DNA from: Flammeovirgaceae bacterium 311
GTDB taxonomy: Bacteria; Bacteroidota; Bacteroidia; Cytophagales; Cyclobacteriaceae
Reading direction: 5' to 3'
Assembly: GCA_000597885.1 (NCBI GenBank)
Contig: CP004371.1
Location: forward strand, 992,001 to 1,056,000
Length of the DNA stretch: 64,000 bases
Shown: in pieces, positions 17,801-27,222 of the stretch
How positions within the stretch are numbered: position 1 is the stretch's first letter
How the letters are laid out: each line of letters begins with the position of its first letter
The notes under the pieces: generated by a model
What the model was told of the DNA's origin: nothing
What the model saw: the letters and a program-made list of their open reading frames with translations, nothing else
Database searches by the model: none
Program-made: the position numbers and the translations under genes

Positions 17801-20479
17801 ATTGTGTACATCGACTGGCCAAATACTTACGATCGCTCCGGACGTCAGAACCCTGGCGGAGCCGCCATGCTTTCCCTTTCTGCTGATAAAGAAAAGTATG
17901 GGATAAAAGAAGAAATGAAGCTCTCCTTCCCCTCACCTGCGGCCGGCCGTGCGCTGGTGAGCATTGAAAATGGCAGCCGTATTATCCGTACTTTCTGGGC
18001 CGATGTACAAAAGGGCGAAACCACTGTAAATATCCCCATCAGCGCAGAAATGACCCCCAATGCCTATGTGCACATATCATTACTGCAGCCCCACAGCCAG
18101 ACCACAAACGACTTGCCGGTGCGGCTATATGGTGTGCTGCCGGTGCTGGTAGAAGACCCTGCCACCCACCTGCAGCCCGAAATACAGATGCCCGAAAAGC
18201 TGCAGCCTGAAACTCCTTTTAGCATTACCGTCAAAGAAAAAGCCGGCAGGAAAATGACTTATACCCTTGCCGTGGTAGACGAAGGCCTGCTGGATATAAC
18301 CCGCTTCAAAACCCCAGAGCCCTGGAAGGCTTTCTATAAGCGCGAAGCACTGGGCGTTAAAACCTGGGATATGTACCAGTATGTGATTGGCGCCTATGGC
18401 GGCCGGCTGGAGCGCCTGCTGGCCATTGGTGGCGACGAGGCAGGACGTAAGGTGGAGGGCAGCAAAGTAAACCGCTTTAAACCGGTGGTTAAATTCCTGG
18501 GTCCCTATGTGCTGGAGGATGGTGCCAGCAACACCCACAACCTAAGCCTGCAGCCTTATGTAGGATCTGTCAGGGTAATGGTGGTAGCCGGCGAAGAAGG
18601 AGCCTACGGCCAGGCCGAAAAAACCGTGCCTGTAAAACAACCCCTGATGCTGCTGGGTACCCTGCCCCGCGTACTGGGCCCTGGCGAATCCGTATCCCTG
18701 CCGGTAAGTGTTTTTGCCATGGAAGATGGTATTCGCAATGTAAATGTAGATATAAAGCAAAACGAGCTCCTAAGCCTGGCAGGCGAAAGCAGCCAGCAGC
18801 TAAGCTTCAGCAAGCCCGATGATCAGACTGTTTATTTTGACCTGAAAGTACAGCCACGAGTTGGTGCCGGCAAGGTTAAAATAGAAGCCTACTCAGGCAG
18901 CCACAAGGCCAGCTACGATATCGATATCCCGGTGCGCAACCCTAACCCACCGGCAACAGAAGTGTACCAGACCATTGTACCGGCAGGCCAGAGCTGGAAT
19001 CAGAGCTTTGCAGCGCTGGGCATGGCTGGTACCAACAAGACGTACCTGGAGGTATCGAATATGCCATCATTTAATGTAGCGAAGCGGTTACAGTATTTAG
19101 TTCAATATCCTTATGGCTGTATTGAGCAAACTACTTCTTCGGCATTTCCGCAGCTGTATGTGCAGAGCACTACCGAGCTGGATGCACACAACAAGCAGAG
19201 CATAGAGCGCAACATCAAAGCAGCCATTGACCGGCTCAGAGGCTTTCAGCATAGCAGCGGTGGCTTTGGATATTGGCCCGGTGTGCACGATGCCGACGAC
19301 TGGGGTACCAGCTATGCCGGTCATTTCCTGGTAGAAGCCGCTAACCGTGGCTATGCCGTACCTGATGATATGCTGAAGCGCTGGAAGAAATACCAAAAGC
19401 AAAAAGCAGAGAACTGGCAGCGCAACAGCCGCTATAATGACGACCTGAACCAGGCCTACCGCCTTTACACCCTTGCCCTGGCCAAAGCACCCGAAACAGG
19501 TGCCATGAACCGCTTCCGCGAGCAGCGCAACCTAAGCACTGCCGCCCAGTGGCGTCTGGCTGCTGCCTATGCACTGGCCGGACAAAAAGAAGCTGGTATG
19601 GGCATAGTAGCAAAGCTTGGCAAGGAAGTAACCACTTACAGCGATCCAGGCGATAGCTATGGCTCTGCCCTGCGCGATCAGGCCATGATCCTGGAAACCA
19701 TGCTGCTGCTGGATCAGGAAAAAGAGTCTATGGACCTGGTGATGAAAATCTCGCAGGCCCTAAGCGAAGATAGCTGGATGAGCACCCAAACTACTGCCTA
19801 TTGCCTGATTGCAGGTGGCAAGCTTTATGAAAGAAACAAAGACACTGGCAACCTGGACTTTAGCTACAGCCTCAACGGAAAATCTGAAAAAGCAGCCACT
19901 GCCCTACCCCTGGTACGCAAAGAGGTAAACATTTCCGAGAAGGTAAATAACCAGCTGGCGATCAGCAACAGTGGTAAAGGCAAACTTTATGTGCGCGTAT
20001 TCAACACAGGCACACCTGTTAACGGCGATGAAACTAATGCCGAAAACCACCTGAACCTAAACGTAGTTTACCGCGACATGCAGGGCAATGTAATAGATCC
20101 CACAGGCCTTGAGCAGGGAACAGATTTTATGGCAGAGGTGAGTGTATCTAACCCGGGCACCAGGGGCAACTATAAAAATCTTGCCCTGTCGCAAATATTC
20201 CCCTCCGGCTGGGAAATTCACAATGCGCGAATGGATAGTCCCGGTACTGTAGAAAAAACAGGATTCGATTACCAGGATATCAGAGATGACAGAGTGTATA
20301 CCTTCTTTAGCCTGAATGCCCGGGAAAAGAAAACTTTCCGGGTGCTGTTAAATGCAAGCTACAGCGGTAAATTTTACCTGCCGGCCGTAAGCTGCGAAGC
20401 CATGTACGACAATAGCATCAGTGCCCGTAAAGCCGGCAGCTGGGTGACCGTTGGCAGAAATGGGCTGGCAGAGAAATAA
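14879..20479 (+). CDS. Bacterial alpha-2-macroglobulin family protein
   Basis: A 1866-residue periplasmic protease-trap protein. One N-terminal hydrophobic anchor (about residues 13-32) precedes a series of MG beta-sandwich domains. The bait/linker region includes GFIYAERDVWRPGDSLYVNF, a well-conserved A2M segment. Near residue 1413 is the thioester motif YGCIEQTTS, in which Cys and Gln form the reactive bond that captures attacking proteases. The alpha-helical thioester domain follows (FGYWPGVHDADDWGTSYAGHF). Near residues 490-510 there is an unusual Tyr/Asp-rich run (NDYYYEDYYYDEDYDYS). The gene is immediately followed by a PBP1C gene, the classic partner in bacteria: A2M guards the periplasm when the wall is breached and PBP1C repairs it. 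Confidence 0.95.
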   Translation: MQLKSLTLQKRKLFISLFLGITLLLLALFYMLKPKAAQDTAYALPEEDAFSAYISAYTLGVISSESPIQVRFTADVAPEDQVGLENTDNVFSIDPAVTGKAYWVDSRTLSFQPHSPLNSGSLYKINLKLHKLMEVPKVAEVFSFSVKTMEQNFEVSIEGMRPYDKKDLKKQKFLGMVLTADVIKPEDIQGVLTASQSGKKLLTSWQHSEDRRTHYFVVEDVARMEKSSEVELSWDGKPLGIQKAGSSKLEVPALDDFKLMEGKVVQGEEQYISLQFSDPLLEAQTLEGLVKLEGNPGLRYLINENELKVYPAVRQTGSLKVEVSAGIKNILNYKMKNGHELSLLFEQMNPAVRLVKSGTILPSTDGLVLPFEAVSLKAVDVQIVKIFEDNVGQFLQVNGLDGKQELKRVGRPLIQKTVPLNASGITDFGRWNRFQLDLSEFIEAEPGAIYQVTLGFRKQHSAYFCSEGGNTETELTEFSATDGTNWDEADQHYYNDYYYEDYYYDEDYDYSQRDNPCNGSYYGRRRNVSTNILASDLSIIAKRGDDGKLLVVVTDMKTTQPLAGVSVKVLNYQQREISSGTSNSDGMAELLLDKKPFLLVASYGGQRGYLKLDDGTALSLSNFDVAGEKIERGIKGFIYAERDVWRPGDSLYVNFVLQDLDKTLPKNYPVVMELSNPQGQLIRKMVKANPVGGFYAFHTATSPDAPTGNWTARVKAGGATFSKTIKIETIKPNRLKIRMSLPDGTLRAGHSNLVILSVNWLHGATAKHLKADVEMIVVPAVTEFKKYPNYIFDDPAKKFESESQLVFEDRVDDNGLARFNIKTGNFSQAPGMLKAVLKTKVFEEGGDFSVDRLSFPLQPYESYVGIQDNKKQGYEMLETARLQQVELVTVDTAGRALGRQDVEVELIKLDWSWWWDQNENNANYMSRTHQKVYSKGKVSTIAGKGSWQFKVDHNDWGRYLIRAKDPVSGHTTGKIVYIDWPNTYDRSGRQNPGGAAMLSLSADKEKYGIKEEMKLSFPSPAAGRALVSIENGSRIIRTFWADVQKGETTVNIPISAEMTPNAYVHISLLQPHSQTTNDLPVRLYGVLPVLVEDPATHLQPEIQMPEKLQPETPFSITVKEKAGRKMTYTLAVVDEGLLDITRFKTPEPWKAFYKREALGVKTWDMYQYVIGAYGGRLERLLAIGGDEAGRKVEGSKVNRFKPVVKFLGPYVLEDGASNTHNLSLQPYVGSVRVMVVAGEEGAYGQAEKTVPVKQPLMLLGTLPRVLGPGESVSLPVSVFAMEDGIRNVNVDIKQNELLSLAGESSQQLSFSKPDDQTVYFDLKVQPRVGAGKVKIEAYSGSHKASYDIDIPVRNPNPPATEVYQTIVPAGQSWNQSFAALGMAGTNKTYLEVSNMPSFNVAKRLQYLVQYPYGCIEQTTSSAFPQLYVQSTTELDAHNKQSIERNIKAAIDRLRGFQHSSGGFGYWPGVHDADDWGTSYAGHFLVEAANRGYAVPDDMLKRWKKYQKQKAENWQRNSRYNDDLNQAYRLYTLALAKAPETGAMNRFREQRNLSTAAQWRLAAAYALAGQKEAGMGIVAKLGKEVTTYSDPGDSYGSALRDQAMILETMLLLDQEKESMDLVMKISQALSEDSWMSTQTTAYCLIAGGKLYERNKDTGNLDFSYSLNGKSEKAATALPLVRKEVNISEKVNNQLAISNSGKGKLYVRVFNTGTPVNGDETNAENHLNLNVVYRDMQGNVIDPTGLEQGTDFMAEVSVSNPGTRGNYKNLALSQIFPSGWEIHNARMDSPGTVEKTGFDYQDIRDDRVYTFFSLNAREKKTFRVLLNASYSGKFYLPAVSCEAMYDNSISARKAGSWVTVGRNGLAEK

Positions 20480-20542
20480 GGTCTGCTTAAGAACAGATAA
20501 AGCAATCTTTACTAAACATAATAAATTTTATCATAACAAAAA

Positions 20543-22975
20543 TTGGTCTCTTCTGCCCATACACTAATAAACAGCTTCCGCTGGAAGTACCTGCTGTGGG
20601 CGGGGGTACTGGCTTTTGCCCTGTTCCTTAGTATACCTCCAAGGCTTTTCCTGGTACCATATGCAACAGTACTTACTGATGCTGAAGGTGAGCTGCTGGG
20701 GGCGCAAATTGCTCCCGATGGTCAGTGGCGCTTTCCGGTGACTGAGGGTATTCCTGCTAAGTTTGAGAAGGCACTGCTAACGTTCGAAGACCGGCACTTC
20801 TACAGGCACCCTGGCTTTAACCCTGTGGCCATGAGCAAAGCATTATGGGACAACCTGCAGGCAGGCAGGGTGGTGCGCGGGGGCAGCACCATCAGCATGC
20901 AGGTAGTGCGGCTGGCCAGGCAGGGGCAGGCGCGTACTTATGCCGAAAAGCTGGCAGAACTCCTGCTGGCCATTAAGCTGGAGCTCTGGCACTCCAAAGC
21001 AGAGATTTTACAGATGTATGCTGCGCATGCGCCCTTTGGTGGCAATACAGTAGGCCTTCAAACCGCCTGCTGGCGCTACTATAATCGCCCGGGTGCAGAG
21101 CTATCCTGGGCAGAGGCAGCAACCCTGGCCGTACTGCCCAATGCACCTTCGCTGATCTTTCCGGGTAAAAACCAGCAAGTACTGCTGCAGAAAAGAAACC
21201 GGCTGCTCCGGGCGCTACTGCAGCAGGAGGTTATAGACACCACCACCTACCAGCTTGCGCTACAGGAGCCCCTGCCCGGCAGCCCCTACCCTTTTCCCAC
21301 CATGGCAAAGCACCTGCTGCTGCGCAGTCTGAAAGACGGACAGCAGGGAAAGCTCCTGCGTACTACCCTGAATATCCATTTGCAGGAGCTGGTTACTAAT
21401 ATAGTAGCTCAGCACCACTACCGGCTATCGGGAAACCAGGTGCATAACGCTGCCGTACTGGTGCTCGATACCGAAACTGGCAACACCCTGGCTTATATTG
21501 GTAATACAGCTGCTGCAGGCAGTACCGAAAGAGGAAATGATGTGGATGTAATTACTGCCCCCCGCAGCACCGGCAGCATTTTAAAACCTTTTTTGTATGC
21601 CACATCACTGAACGAAGGACGGCTGTTGCCGAAAACCCTGCTCCCGGATGTTCCCTTCTACCAAAAGGGTTTCAACCCGCAAAATTTCAATAAAACCTTT
21701 GAGGGTGCCGTTCCAGCCGACAGAGCACTGGCACGATCGCTCAACATCCCTTATGTATACCTGCTGCAGGAGTACGGGGTGGAGCGTTTTCATCATTTCC
21801 TGAAAAAGAGTGGCATGACGACCCTCCACCAGGGGCCCAACCATTACGGACTCGCACTGATCCTGGGCGGAGCCGAAGGAACACTCTGGGATATCACAGG
21901 CATGTACGCTTCCATTGCACGCTCACTCCAGCATTACAGCCGCTATCGGCAGAAATATGATCCTGCCGATTATCGCCCTGCCAACTATCTGCCCGAAAAA
22001 ATCGATGAAGGGCATGGACCAGGTGCGCAGGCTTCCGAAGGAGCCTCCGTGCTACTCCCGGAGCAGCTCTCTATGCGGCTCCAACCTACCAGCCTGTTAA
22101 GCGCCGCAGCCATTTGGAATACCTTCGAAGCGCTGGTGGAGGTAAACCGTCCGGAAACAGAAGGAGCCTGGAAGCAATTTTCATCTGCCCGGCGCATAGC
22201 CTGGAAAACAGGAACATCCTTTGGTTTTCGCGATGGATGGGCTATTGGGGTTACACCGGAATATACGGTTGGGGTATGGGTGGGCAATGCCAGTGGTGAG
22301 GGCCGCCCCGGCCTTACCGGCATTGAAGCAGCAGCACCCATTTTATTTAATGTATTTTCTGCCCTGCCGCCCACCAGCTGGTTTACGGAACCTAGTGGAG
22401 ACCTGGAGCGGGTATGGGTATGCAGGCAGAGTGGTTATAAAGCATCAGAAATTTGCCCGGAAAAGCTGCAACAGGGTGTTCCGCATGCTTCCCTGCAGGC
22501 AGGTAGCTGCCCCTTTCACCAGCTGGTGCACCTGGAACCTGCAGGCCGCTACAGGGTGAACAGCCAGTGTGAATCTGTTGAAAACATGCAGCATCTGCCT
22601 TGGTTTGTACTTCCGCCTGTTATGGAATGGTTTTACAAAAGCCGCAATCCGGATTATGCGCTCCTGCCACAGTTAAAGGAAGGCTGCGAAGCCTACAATC
22701 AGCGAAGCATGCAGCTGATCTATCCCGCCAAAGCATCTAAAATTGTAGTGCCGCGCGAGCTCGATGGCACTGCCGGCAGCACTATTTTCGAAATAGCACA
22801 CCGGCAGTCCAACACCACCCTTTACTGGCACCTGGATGAGCAGTACCTGGGCAGCACCAATTCGCTGCATCAAATGGCTCTTAATCCTGCCGATGGCCCC
22901 CACCTGCTCCTGGTAACTGACCAAAACGGCGAAAGCCTGGAGCACCGTTTCGAAGTGCTGGCAGGGGTACAATAG
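20543..22975 (+). CDS. pbpC: Penicillin-binding protein 1C
   Basis: An 810-residue bifunctional peptidoglycan synthase starting at TTG 20543, with one N-terminal TM (residues 14-32). The GT51 glycosyltransferase domain shows FEDRHFYRHPGF, VRGGSTISMQVVRLAR and KAEILQMYAAHAPFGGNTVG. The transpeptidase domain shows the active-site SxxK in STGSILKPF, the SxN motif in ARSLNIPYV and KTGT in IAWKTGTSFGFRDGW. The C-terminal 90 residues match the BiPBP_C module specific to PBP1C. The enzyme polymerises glycan strands and cross-links stems. It lies 63 bases after the A2M gene on the same strand, so the two are probably co-transcribed. Confidence 0.95.
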   Translation: MVSSAHTLINSFRWKYLLWAGVLAFALFLSIPPRLFLVPYATVLTDAEGELLGAQIAPDGQWRFPVTEGIPAKFEKALLTFEDRHFYRHPGFNPVAMSKALWDNLQAGRVVRGGSTISMQVVRLARQGQARTYAEKLAELLLAIKLELWHSKAEILQMYAAHAPFGGNTVGLQTACWRYYNRPGAELSWAEAATLAVLPNAPSLIFPGKNQQVLLQKRNRLLRALLQQEVIDTTTYQLALQEPLPGSPYPFPTMAKHLLLRSLKDGQQGKLLRTTLNIHLQELVTNIVAQHHYRLSGNQVHNAAVLVLDTETGNTLAYIGNTAAAGSTERGNDVDVITAPRSTGSILKPFLYATSLNEGRLLPKTLLPDVPFYQKGFNPQNFNKTFEGAVPADRALARSLNIPYVYLLQEYGVERFHHFLKKSGMTTLHQGPNHYGLALILGGAEGTLWDITGMYASIARSLQHYSRYRQKYDPADYRPANYLPEKIDEGHGPGAQASEGASVLLPEQLSMRLQPTSLLSAAAIWNTFEALVEVNRPETEGAWKQFSSARRIAWKTGTSFGFRDGWAIGVTPEYTVGVWVGNASGEGRPGLTGIEAAAPILFNVFSALPPTSWFTEPSGDLERVWVCRQSGYKASEICPEKLQQGVPHASLQAGSCPFHQLVHLEPAGRYRVNSQCESVENMQHLPWFVLPPVMEWFYKSRNPDYALLPQLKEGCEAYNQRSMQLIYPAKASKIVVPRELDGTAGSTIFEIAHRQSNTTLYWHLDEQYLGSTNSLHQMALNPADGPHLLLVTDQNGESLEHRFEVLAGVQ

Positions 22976-23088
22976 TATGCTCTTTTCCGGTAATAAAACC
23001 CTTAGCCGGATTAAAAAAAATTTCCCGAAAGGCAGGCAACCCTAACACACTCCCTGCTGTCATACAGGAAAGCACAGACTAAATTGTT

Positions 23089-23466
23089 ATGAGAATTGTA
23101 CTGATAGCATTGTTCTCTTATTTTTTGATTTCCAGCTGGAATAAAAATGATGCCGCTGTGGTAGCACAGGAGGCCGAAATGCGCATTGAAAATCGCCGGG
23201 TGAGCTGTTTTATGGGCGATTTAACCTCCTGCTACCTGGTGCAGGAAGGTAATATGATCGGTACCGACCGATGGAACCTGTTTTATGACCAAATAGAAGG
23301 TTTTGAGTATCAGGATGGCTACCGTTATGACCTGAAGGTGAAAATTGAAGAAACTGAAGAGCCACACAAAGACAGCTTCAATAAAAAGTATACGCTTGTA
23401 AAAGTACTTGCCAAAGTACCGGTAGACGAAGCCTCTGAAATTTTTCTCTCCTCTGCCACCAATTAA
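23089..23466 (+). CDS. DUF4377 domain protein
   Basis: A 125-residue protein with a short hydrophobic N-terminus (MRIVLIALFSYFLISSW) that may serve as a signal anchor. The remainder fits the DUF4377 pattern: a beta strand with two cysteines (RRVSCFMGDLTSCYLV), then WNLFYDQIEGFEYQDGYRYD, where IEGF-x-Y-x-x-GY is the family hallmark, a polar strand, and KKYTLVKVLAKV. The domain is found in exported stress or lipoprotein-like proteins related to HslJ; its biochemical role is unknown. It ends at a strong convergent terminator shared with the M20 gene. Confidence 0.85.
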   Translation: MRIVLIALFSYFLISSWNKNDAAVVAQEAEMRIENRRVSCFMGDLTSCYLVQEGNMIGTDRWNLFYDQIEGFEYQDGYRYDLKVKIEETEEPHKDSFNKKYTLVKVLAKVPVDEASEIFLSSATN

Positions 23467-23502
23467 AAAAACCAGCCACTTTGAAAGTGGCTGGTTTTTT
23501 TT
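23465..23502. terminator. Bidirectional terminator between convergent genes
   Basis: AAAAAACCAGCCACTT and AAAGTGGCTGGTTTTTT form a 16-bp stem with a tiny loop. A tracts and T tracts flank it on both sides, so it can end both the DUF4377 gene (+) and the M20 gene (-). Confidence 0.92.
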
Positions 23503-23530
23503 AAACATCATTATCCAGGCCAGGGATTTC

Positions 23531-24856
23531 TTATTTCCTGCTTTTGCCCTCCATATAATCAAGAGTTAAACCGGTAAGGGTTTTCACACCCAGGGTCAGG
23601 CCACTGTCGTCTATCACAAAATCCGGGGTATGGTGGGGTGCTACTTCTGATGGCTTTTTATCCTTTGCCATTCCGCCTACAAACAGGTACAGGCCTGGAA
23701 TCTGCTCCTGGAAAAAAGCGAAATCCTCTGCACCCAGCACTGCATCAGTCAATACCACCTGCTCCTTTCCGGCTATATACTCCAGGGTAGATAACATACG
23801 GCTGGTTAGTGCGGGGTCATTGTAGGTTATAGGTGTCTGGGAGATAAATTCTACCTCAGCAGTAGCACCTGCACTTTCAGCAATTTTAGTAGCAGTGCGG
23901 CGTATCCGCTCATGGATCAGTTCACGCATCTGGGGGTCCAGGGTACGGACGGTACCATCTAACTGCACCTCTTCAGGTATAATGTTGTTGCGCACTCCGC
24001 CATGAATACTGCCCACTGTAACCACGGCAGCTTCTTTGGTAAGCTCTACCTGGCGGCTAACAATTGTCTGCAGGCCCTGTATGATCTGGGCAGATACCAC
24101 AATCGGATCTACACCATTCCAGGGATAAGCACCATGCGTCTGACTACCTTTTACCCTGATCATCATTCTGTCGGAGGCGGCCATTGTGCCACCTGGCTTA
24201 TATTTAAGCGTACCTACCGGTGTCTGTGAGTTAATGTGCAGACCAAAGATCACCTCCGGCTTAGGTCCTTTTTCCAGTACACCTTCCTTTACCATCAGGG
24301 CAGCGCCACCCTCTTCACCTACGGGTGCTCCTTCTTCCGCAGGCTGAAATATAAATTTAACAGTTCCTTTCAGCTCATTTTTCATGCCAGCCAGTACTTC
24401 GGCGGCACCCAGCAGCATGGCAATATGAGTGTCATGTCCACAGGCATGCATCACCCCTACCTGCTGCCCATTATATTCACCAATTTCTTTAGAGGCATAA
24501 GGTATATTCGCTCTTTCCGTAACAGGCAGGCCATCAATATCGGCACGCAGTGCTACTACCGGCCCGGGCTTACCACCCTTCAGGATGCCCACCACACCAG
24601 TTTTAGCCACACCGGTTTCTACTTCAATCCCCAAAGCCCTTAGCTGCTCTGCAATCTTAGCTGCTGTTTTAACCTCCCGGTTACTTAACTCAGGGTATTG
24701 ATGATAATAGCGTCGGCACTCTACAACTTTAGGCTCTATTTTATCGGCCATTTGATTAGCACGTGCTATCAGTTTACTATGTTGTGCCATCACCGGTAGC
24801 GATAGCAAACCCAGCCCAAGCCCAAGCGGCAGGCAGCTTTTCAGAACATTTGACAT
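23531..24856 (-). CDS. Exported M20 family amidohydrolase
   Basis: A 441-residue metal-dependent amidohydrolase of the M20D (IAA-amino-acid hydrolase/carboxypeptidase Ss1) type. A signal peptide covers about residues 1-24 (LGLGLGLLSLPVMAQ). Metal and catalytic residues are visible: GVMHACGHDTHIAMLLG (Cys and His ligands), FIFQPAEEGAPVGEEGGA (Glu general base and ligand), IFGLHINSQTPVG (His ligand), and VLGAEDFAFFQEQIPGLYLFVG (the His position near the end is in APHHTPDF). Members hydrolyse N-acyl amino acids or related amides. Export to the periplasm suggests a nutritional role. It is divergent from the coiled-coil gene across a 530-base gap. Confidence 0.92.
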   Translation of the reverse strand: MSNVLKSCLPLGLGLGLLSLPVMAQHSKLIARANQMADKIEPKVVECRRYYHQYPELSNREVKTAAKIAEQLRALGIEVETGVAKTGVVGILKGGKPGPVVALRADIDGLPVTERANIPYASKEIGEYNGQQVGVMHACGHDTHIAMLLGAAEVLAGMKNELKGTVKFIFQPAEEGAPVGEEGGAALMVKEGVLEKGPKPEVIFGLHINSQTPVGTLKYKPGGTMAASDRMMIRVKGSQTHGAYPWNGVDPIVVSAQIIQGLQTIVSRQVELTKEAAVVTVGSIHGGVRNNIIPEEVQLDGTVRTLDPQMRELIHERIRRTATKIAESAGATAEVEFISQTPITYNDPALTSRMLSTLEYIAGKEQVVLTDAVLGAEDFAFFQEQIPGLYLFVGGMAKDKKPSEVAPHHTPDFVIDDSGLTLGVKTLTGLTLDYMEGKSRK

Positions 24857-25387
24857 TTATATTTCTCCCTAGATTTATAATTAAGCTGATAAATTAATAA
24901 AATAATATTCCTGATCATATACTTAAACAAGCATACACCTGCTGAAAAAAATCAGTCCCCTGGGCTGTAGATTAACTTTACCTCCCACTAATTACCAAAA
25001 ATTGTAATCATTCCGGATTAGCCAGGCAGCCTGCTATAGCCCGCCTGACAACCTGATTATTCTGTAAAATCATTTAGTAAGAATGATTAATTCTGCCTTA
25101 CAACTATTCAGCAAGCTTTTTATTCATCCTAGCAGTTATCTCCAATATTTTTAATTCATTTTTAATTGGGGTTTAATTCAGGTTTAAGAATTGTACTAAA
25201 TCTTTGTATCATAAACAAAGGGGAATAAAAAGACTCCTGTAAGCCCGCTACAAACCAACAGTACTGTCTGCAGTCTTCATGGCAGCACCGCTTCCCGGTG
25301 CTGCCATCAAAGGCAACAACAGGGTAAAGCAGGAGCAGCAGATATACTTCTACCAGTTCAATTAAAAATCCTTAATCATACACGACC
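24857..25387. other. Divergent intergenic region with a 5'-leader hairpin
   Basis: No gene is supported. The stretch is AT-rich near 25130-25210, where a promoter for the coiled-coil gene probably lies (AATCTTTG near 25197 is one mismatch from the Bacteroidota -7 motif TAnnTTTG). A 12-bp perfect hairpin, ATGGCAGCACCG (25279-25290) and CGGTGCTGCCAT (25296-25307) with loop cttcc, sits in the likely leader. It lacks a T run, so a terminator is unlikely. Confidence 0.55.
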
Positions 25388-26260
25388 ATGACAGCAGAAA
25401 GCAAAATTAAAGCAGTAGCCGCCGGAGTAACTGTTACCCTATTCGCCTCCTTAATAGGTACCGGCATTCTTTACAGAGACAATTCTCTGTTAACTGAAGA
25501 TATCCAGGCAGAAAAAGTACGTACCGAGCGGCTCGAAGCTGAACGTGGCTCCCTTAAAAAAGAGATGGACAAGCTAAAACTTGACCTTGCCTCCTATACC
25601 TCCAAAAACGGTGAACTGGACCTGGCAATTAGGAATGCCCAGCAGAAACTTGCAGAGCGTGAAGCACGCGTTGAGCAGTTAACCAAAGATAATGCAAGCA
25701 TCTCGCAGCTTAAGAAGGAAAATGCTGCTATCCGAAAAATTCGTGAAGACCTGGTGGCTCAGCTGGAAAACATGAAGAACAGCAACAGCCATATGCAGGC
25801 AGAAATAGCAGAGCTTAACCGCACCATTGCTGCACTGCGCAAAGAAAACGAAGGCCTGTACGCCAGGGCTAACACCAAAGCCACCATGGCTTATAACTTT
25901 TGTACAGAAGTGATGAAACGCAAAAATGAGCGTTTAACAGTAAAAGCAAAGCGTACGCACCATATCAACATCAGCTTTGATGTGAATAACCCCGGCGAAT
26001 TACCTGGTGATGTGTACGTGAAAGTAAGTGCACCAAACTCTAAAGAAATACCTGGCGATTTGGTGATTACCGAGAATGTGGTTGACCAGACAAACATACT
26101 GACTGCCAGCATTGATAATGGTTGGGTAGATGCGCAGCAATTCCGTAGGGTGAGTCTTAGCTTTGATCCAAAAGATAAGCTGCAGGATGGTGTTTACACT
26201 GTGATGGTTTACAGCGGCAATCATTACCTGGGCAGCACACAATTTAAACTGGCAAAATAG
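25388..26260 (+). CDS. Membrane-anchored coiled-coil protein with C-terminal beta domain
   Basis: A 290-residue protein of no named family. Residues about 8-28 form one TM anchor (VAAGVTVTLFASLIGTGILY). Residues about 30-165 form a long coiled coil dense in Glu, Lys and Leu heptads (LEAERGSLKKEMDKLKLDLA, QLKKENAAIRKIREDLVAQL). Residues about 180-290 look like a beta-sandwich (ITENVVDQTNILTASI, GVYTVMVYSGNHYLGSTQF). The architecture suggests a rod that displays a small beta domain in the periplasm. It precedes a two-component system by about 270 bases on the same strand, so it may be under the same control, but that is inference. Confidence 0.7.
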   Translation: MTAESKIKAVAAGVTVTLFASLIGTGILYRDNSLLTEDIQAEKVRTERLEAERGSLKKEMDKLKLDLASYTSKNGELDLAIRNAQQKLAEREARVEQLTKDNASISQLKKENAAIRKIREDLVAQLENMKNSNSHMQAEIAELNRTIAALRKENEGLYARANTKATMAYNFCTEVMKRKNERLTVKAKRTHHINISFDVNNPGELPGDVYVKVSAPNSKEIPGDLVITENVVDQTNILTASIDNGWVDAQQFRRVSLSFDPKDKLQDGVYTVMVYSGNHYLGSTQFKLAK

Positions 26261-26528
26261 CTGGCAACAGAAGTGGCTGCAGAAAAGGTTAAGGAAACAG
26301 GCATACCTGCAGCCCTTCCTGTTCCATCAATATCATACTAACTGTTTAGCACAACACACCTTTTAATAACCCGGAAGTGGCATTCTTTTAGGATGCCTCT
26401 TTCTATTTCATCCTTATTATTTCTAAAAGAACTGCCTAATTTATTTACGTCTAGTAGAAGTTTATTATTATATTATGCACCTTGTCTTATCTAGCAAACA
26501 AGCTGTTTCAGAACGTTCTAACAAGAAT

Positions 26529-27221
26529 ATGCCTCAGATTAGAGTATTAGTAGTAGAAGACGAACCTAAAGTTGCAAACGCCATTCAAAAAGGGCTGGAA
26601 GAAAACGGACTGGTGGCCGAAGTAGCCTACGACGGACTTATGGGCAAAAAAATGGTACTGAACAAAGACTATGACCTGGTGATACTGGACATTAACCTGC
26701 CACACCTGAATGGCTATGAGCTGTGTGCCGAAATACGCAGGCATAACCCAAAAATACCGGTCATTATGCTTACTGCCCTGGGTGCTATGGAGGATAAAAT
26801 CAATGCCTTTGATACAGGCGCTGATGATTATATTGTTAAGCCTTTTGATTTCAGAGAGTTGCTCGCCCGCGTACAGGTTTTCCTGAAGCGTTCCTCCTTA
26901 GGTGAACCTGCACAAAAAAACAATAAGCTGAAAGTAGCCGATCTGGAGATTGACGATAACAGCAAAACCGTTACCCGTGCCGGACAACAAATTGAATTAA
27001 CCGCCAAAGAATTTGCTTTGCTGCTTTACCTGGTACGTAACAAAGGCAGGGTAGTTTCCAGGGCCGATATTGCTGAAAAAATTTGGGACATCACCTTTGA
27101 TACGGGCACCAATGTGATAGATGTTTACGTTAACTTTCTGCGAAAAAAGGTTGATAAAAATTTTCCGACCAAGTTAATACACACCCGCCCCGGCATGGGT
27201 TATATTGTGAAAGAGGAATAG
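26529..27221 (+). CDS. OmpR/PhoB-family response regulator
   Basis: A 230-residue DNA-binding response regulator. The ATG at 26529 is preferred because the receiver domain begins directly after it (MPQIRVLVVEDEPKVANAIQ); an upstream ATG at 26475 would add 18 residues without family support. The receiver shows the acidic pair in VVEDE, the phospho-acceptor Asp in YDLVILDINLPHLNG, the Thr in VIMLTA and the Lys in YIVKPFDFREL. The C-terminal winged helix (Trans_reg_C) reads LTAKEFALLLYLVRNKGRVV and NVIDVYVNFLRKKVD. The histidine kinase follows with one base between, so the two form a two-component operon. Confidence 0.95.
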   Translation: MPQIRVLVVEDEPKVANAIQKGLEENGLVAEVAYDGLMGKKMVLNKDYDLVILDINLPHLNGYELCAEIRRHNPKIPVIMLTALGAMEDKINAFDTGADDYIVKPFDFRELLARVQVFLKRSSLGEPAQKNNKLKVADLEIDDNSKTVTRAGQQIELTAKEFALLLYLVRNKGRVVSRADIAEKIWDITFDTGTNVIDVYVNFLRKKVDKNFPTKLIHTRPGMGYIVKEE

Positions 27222-27222
27222 C

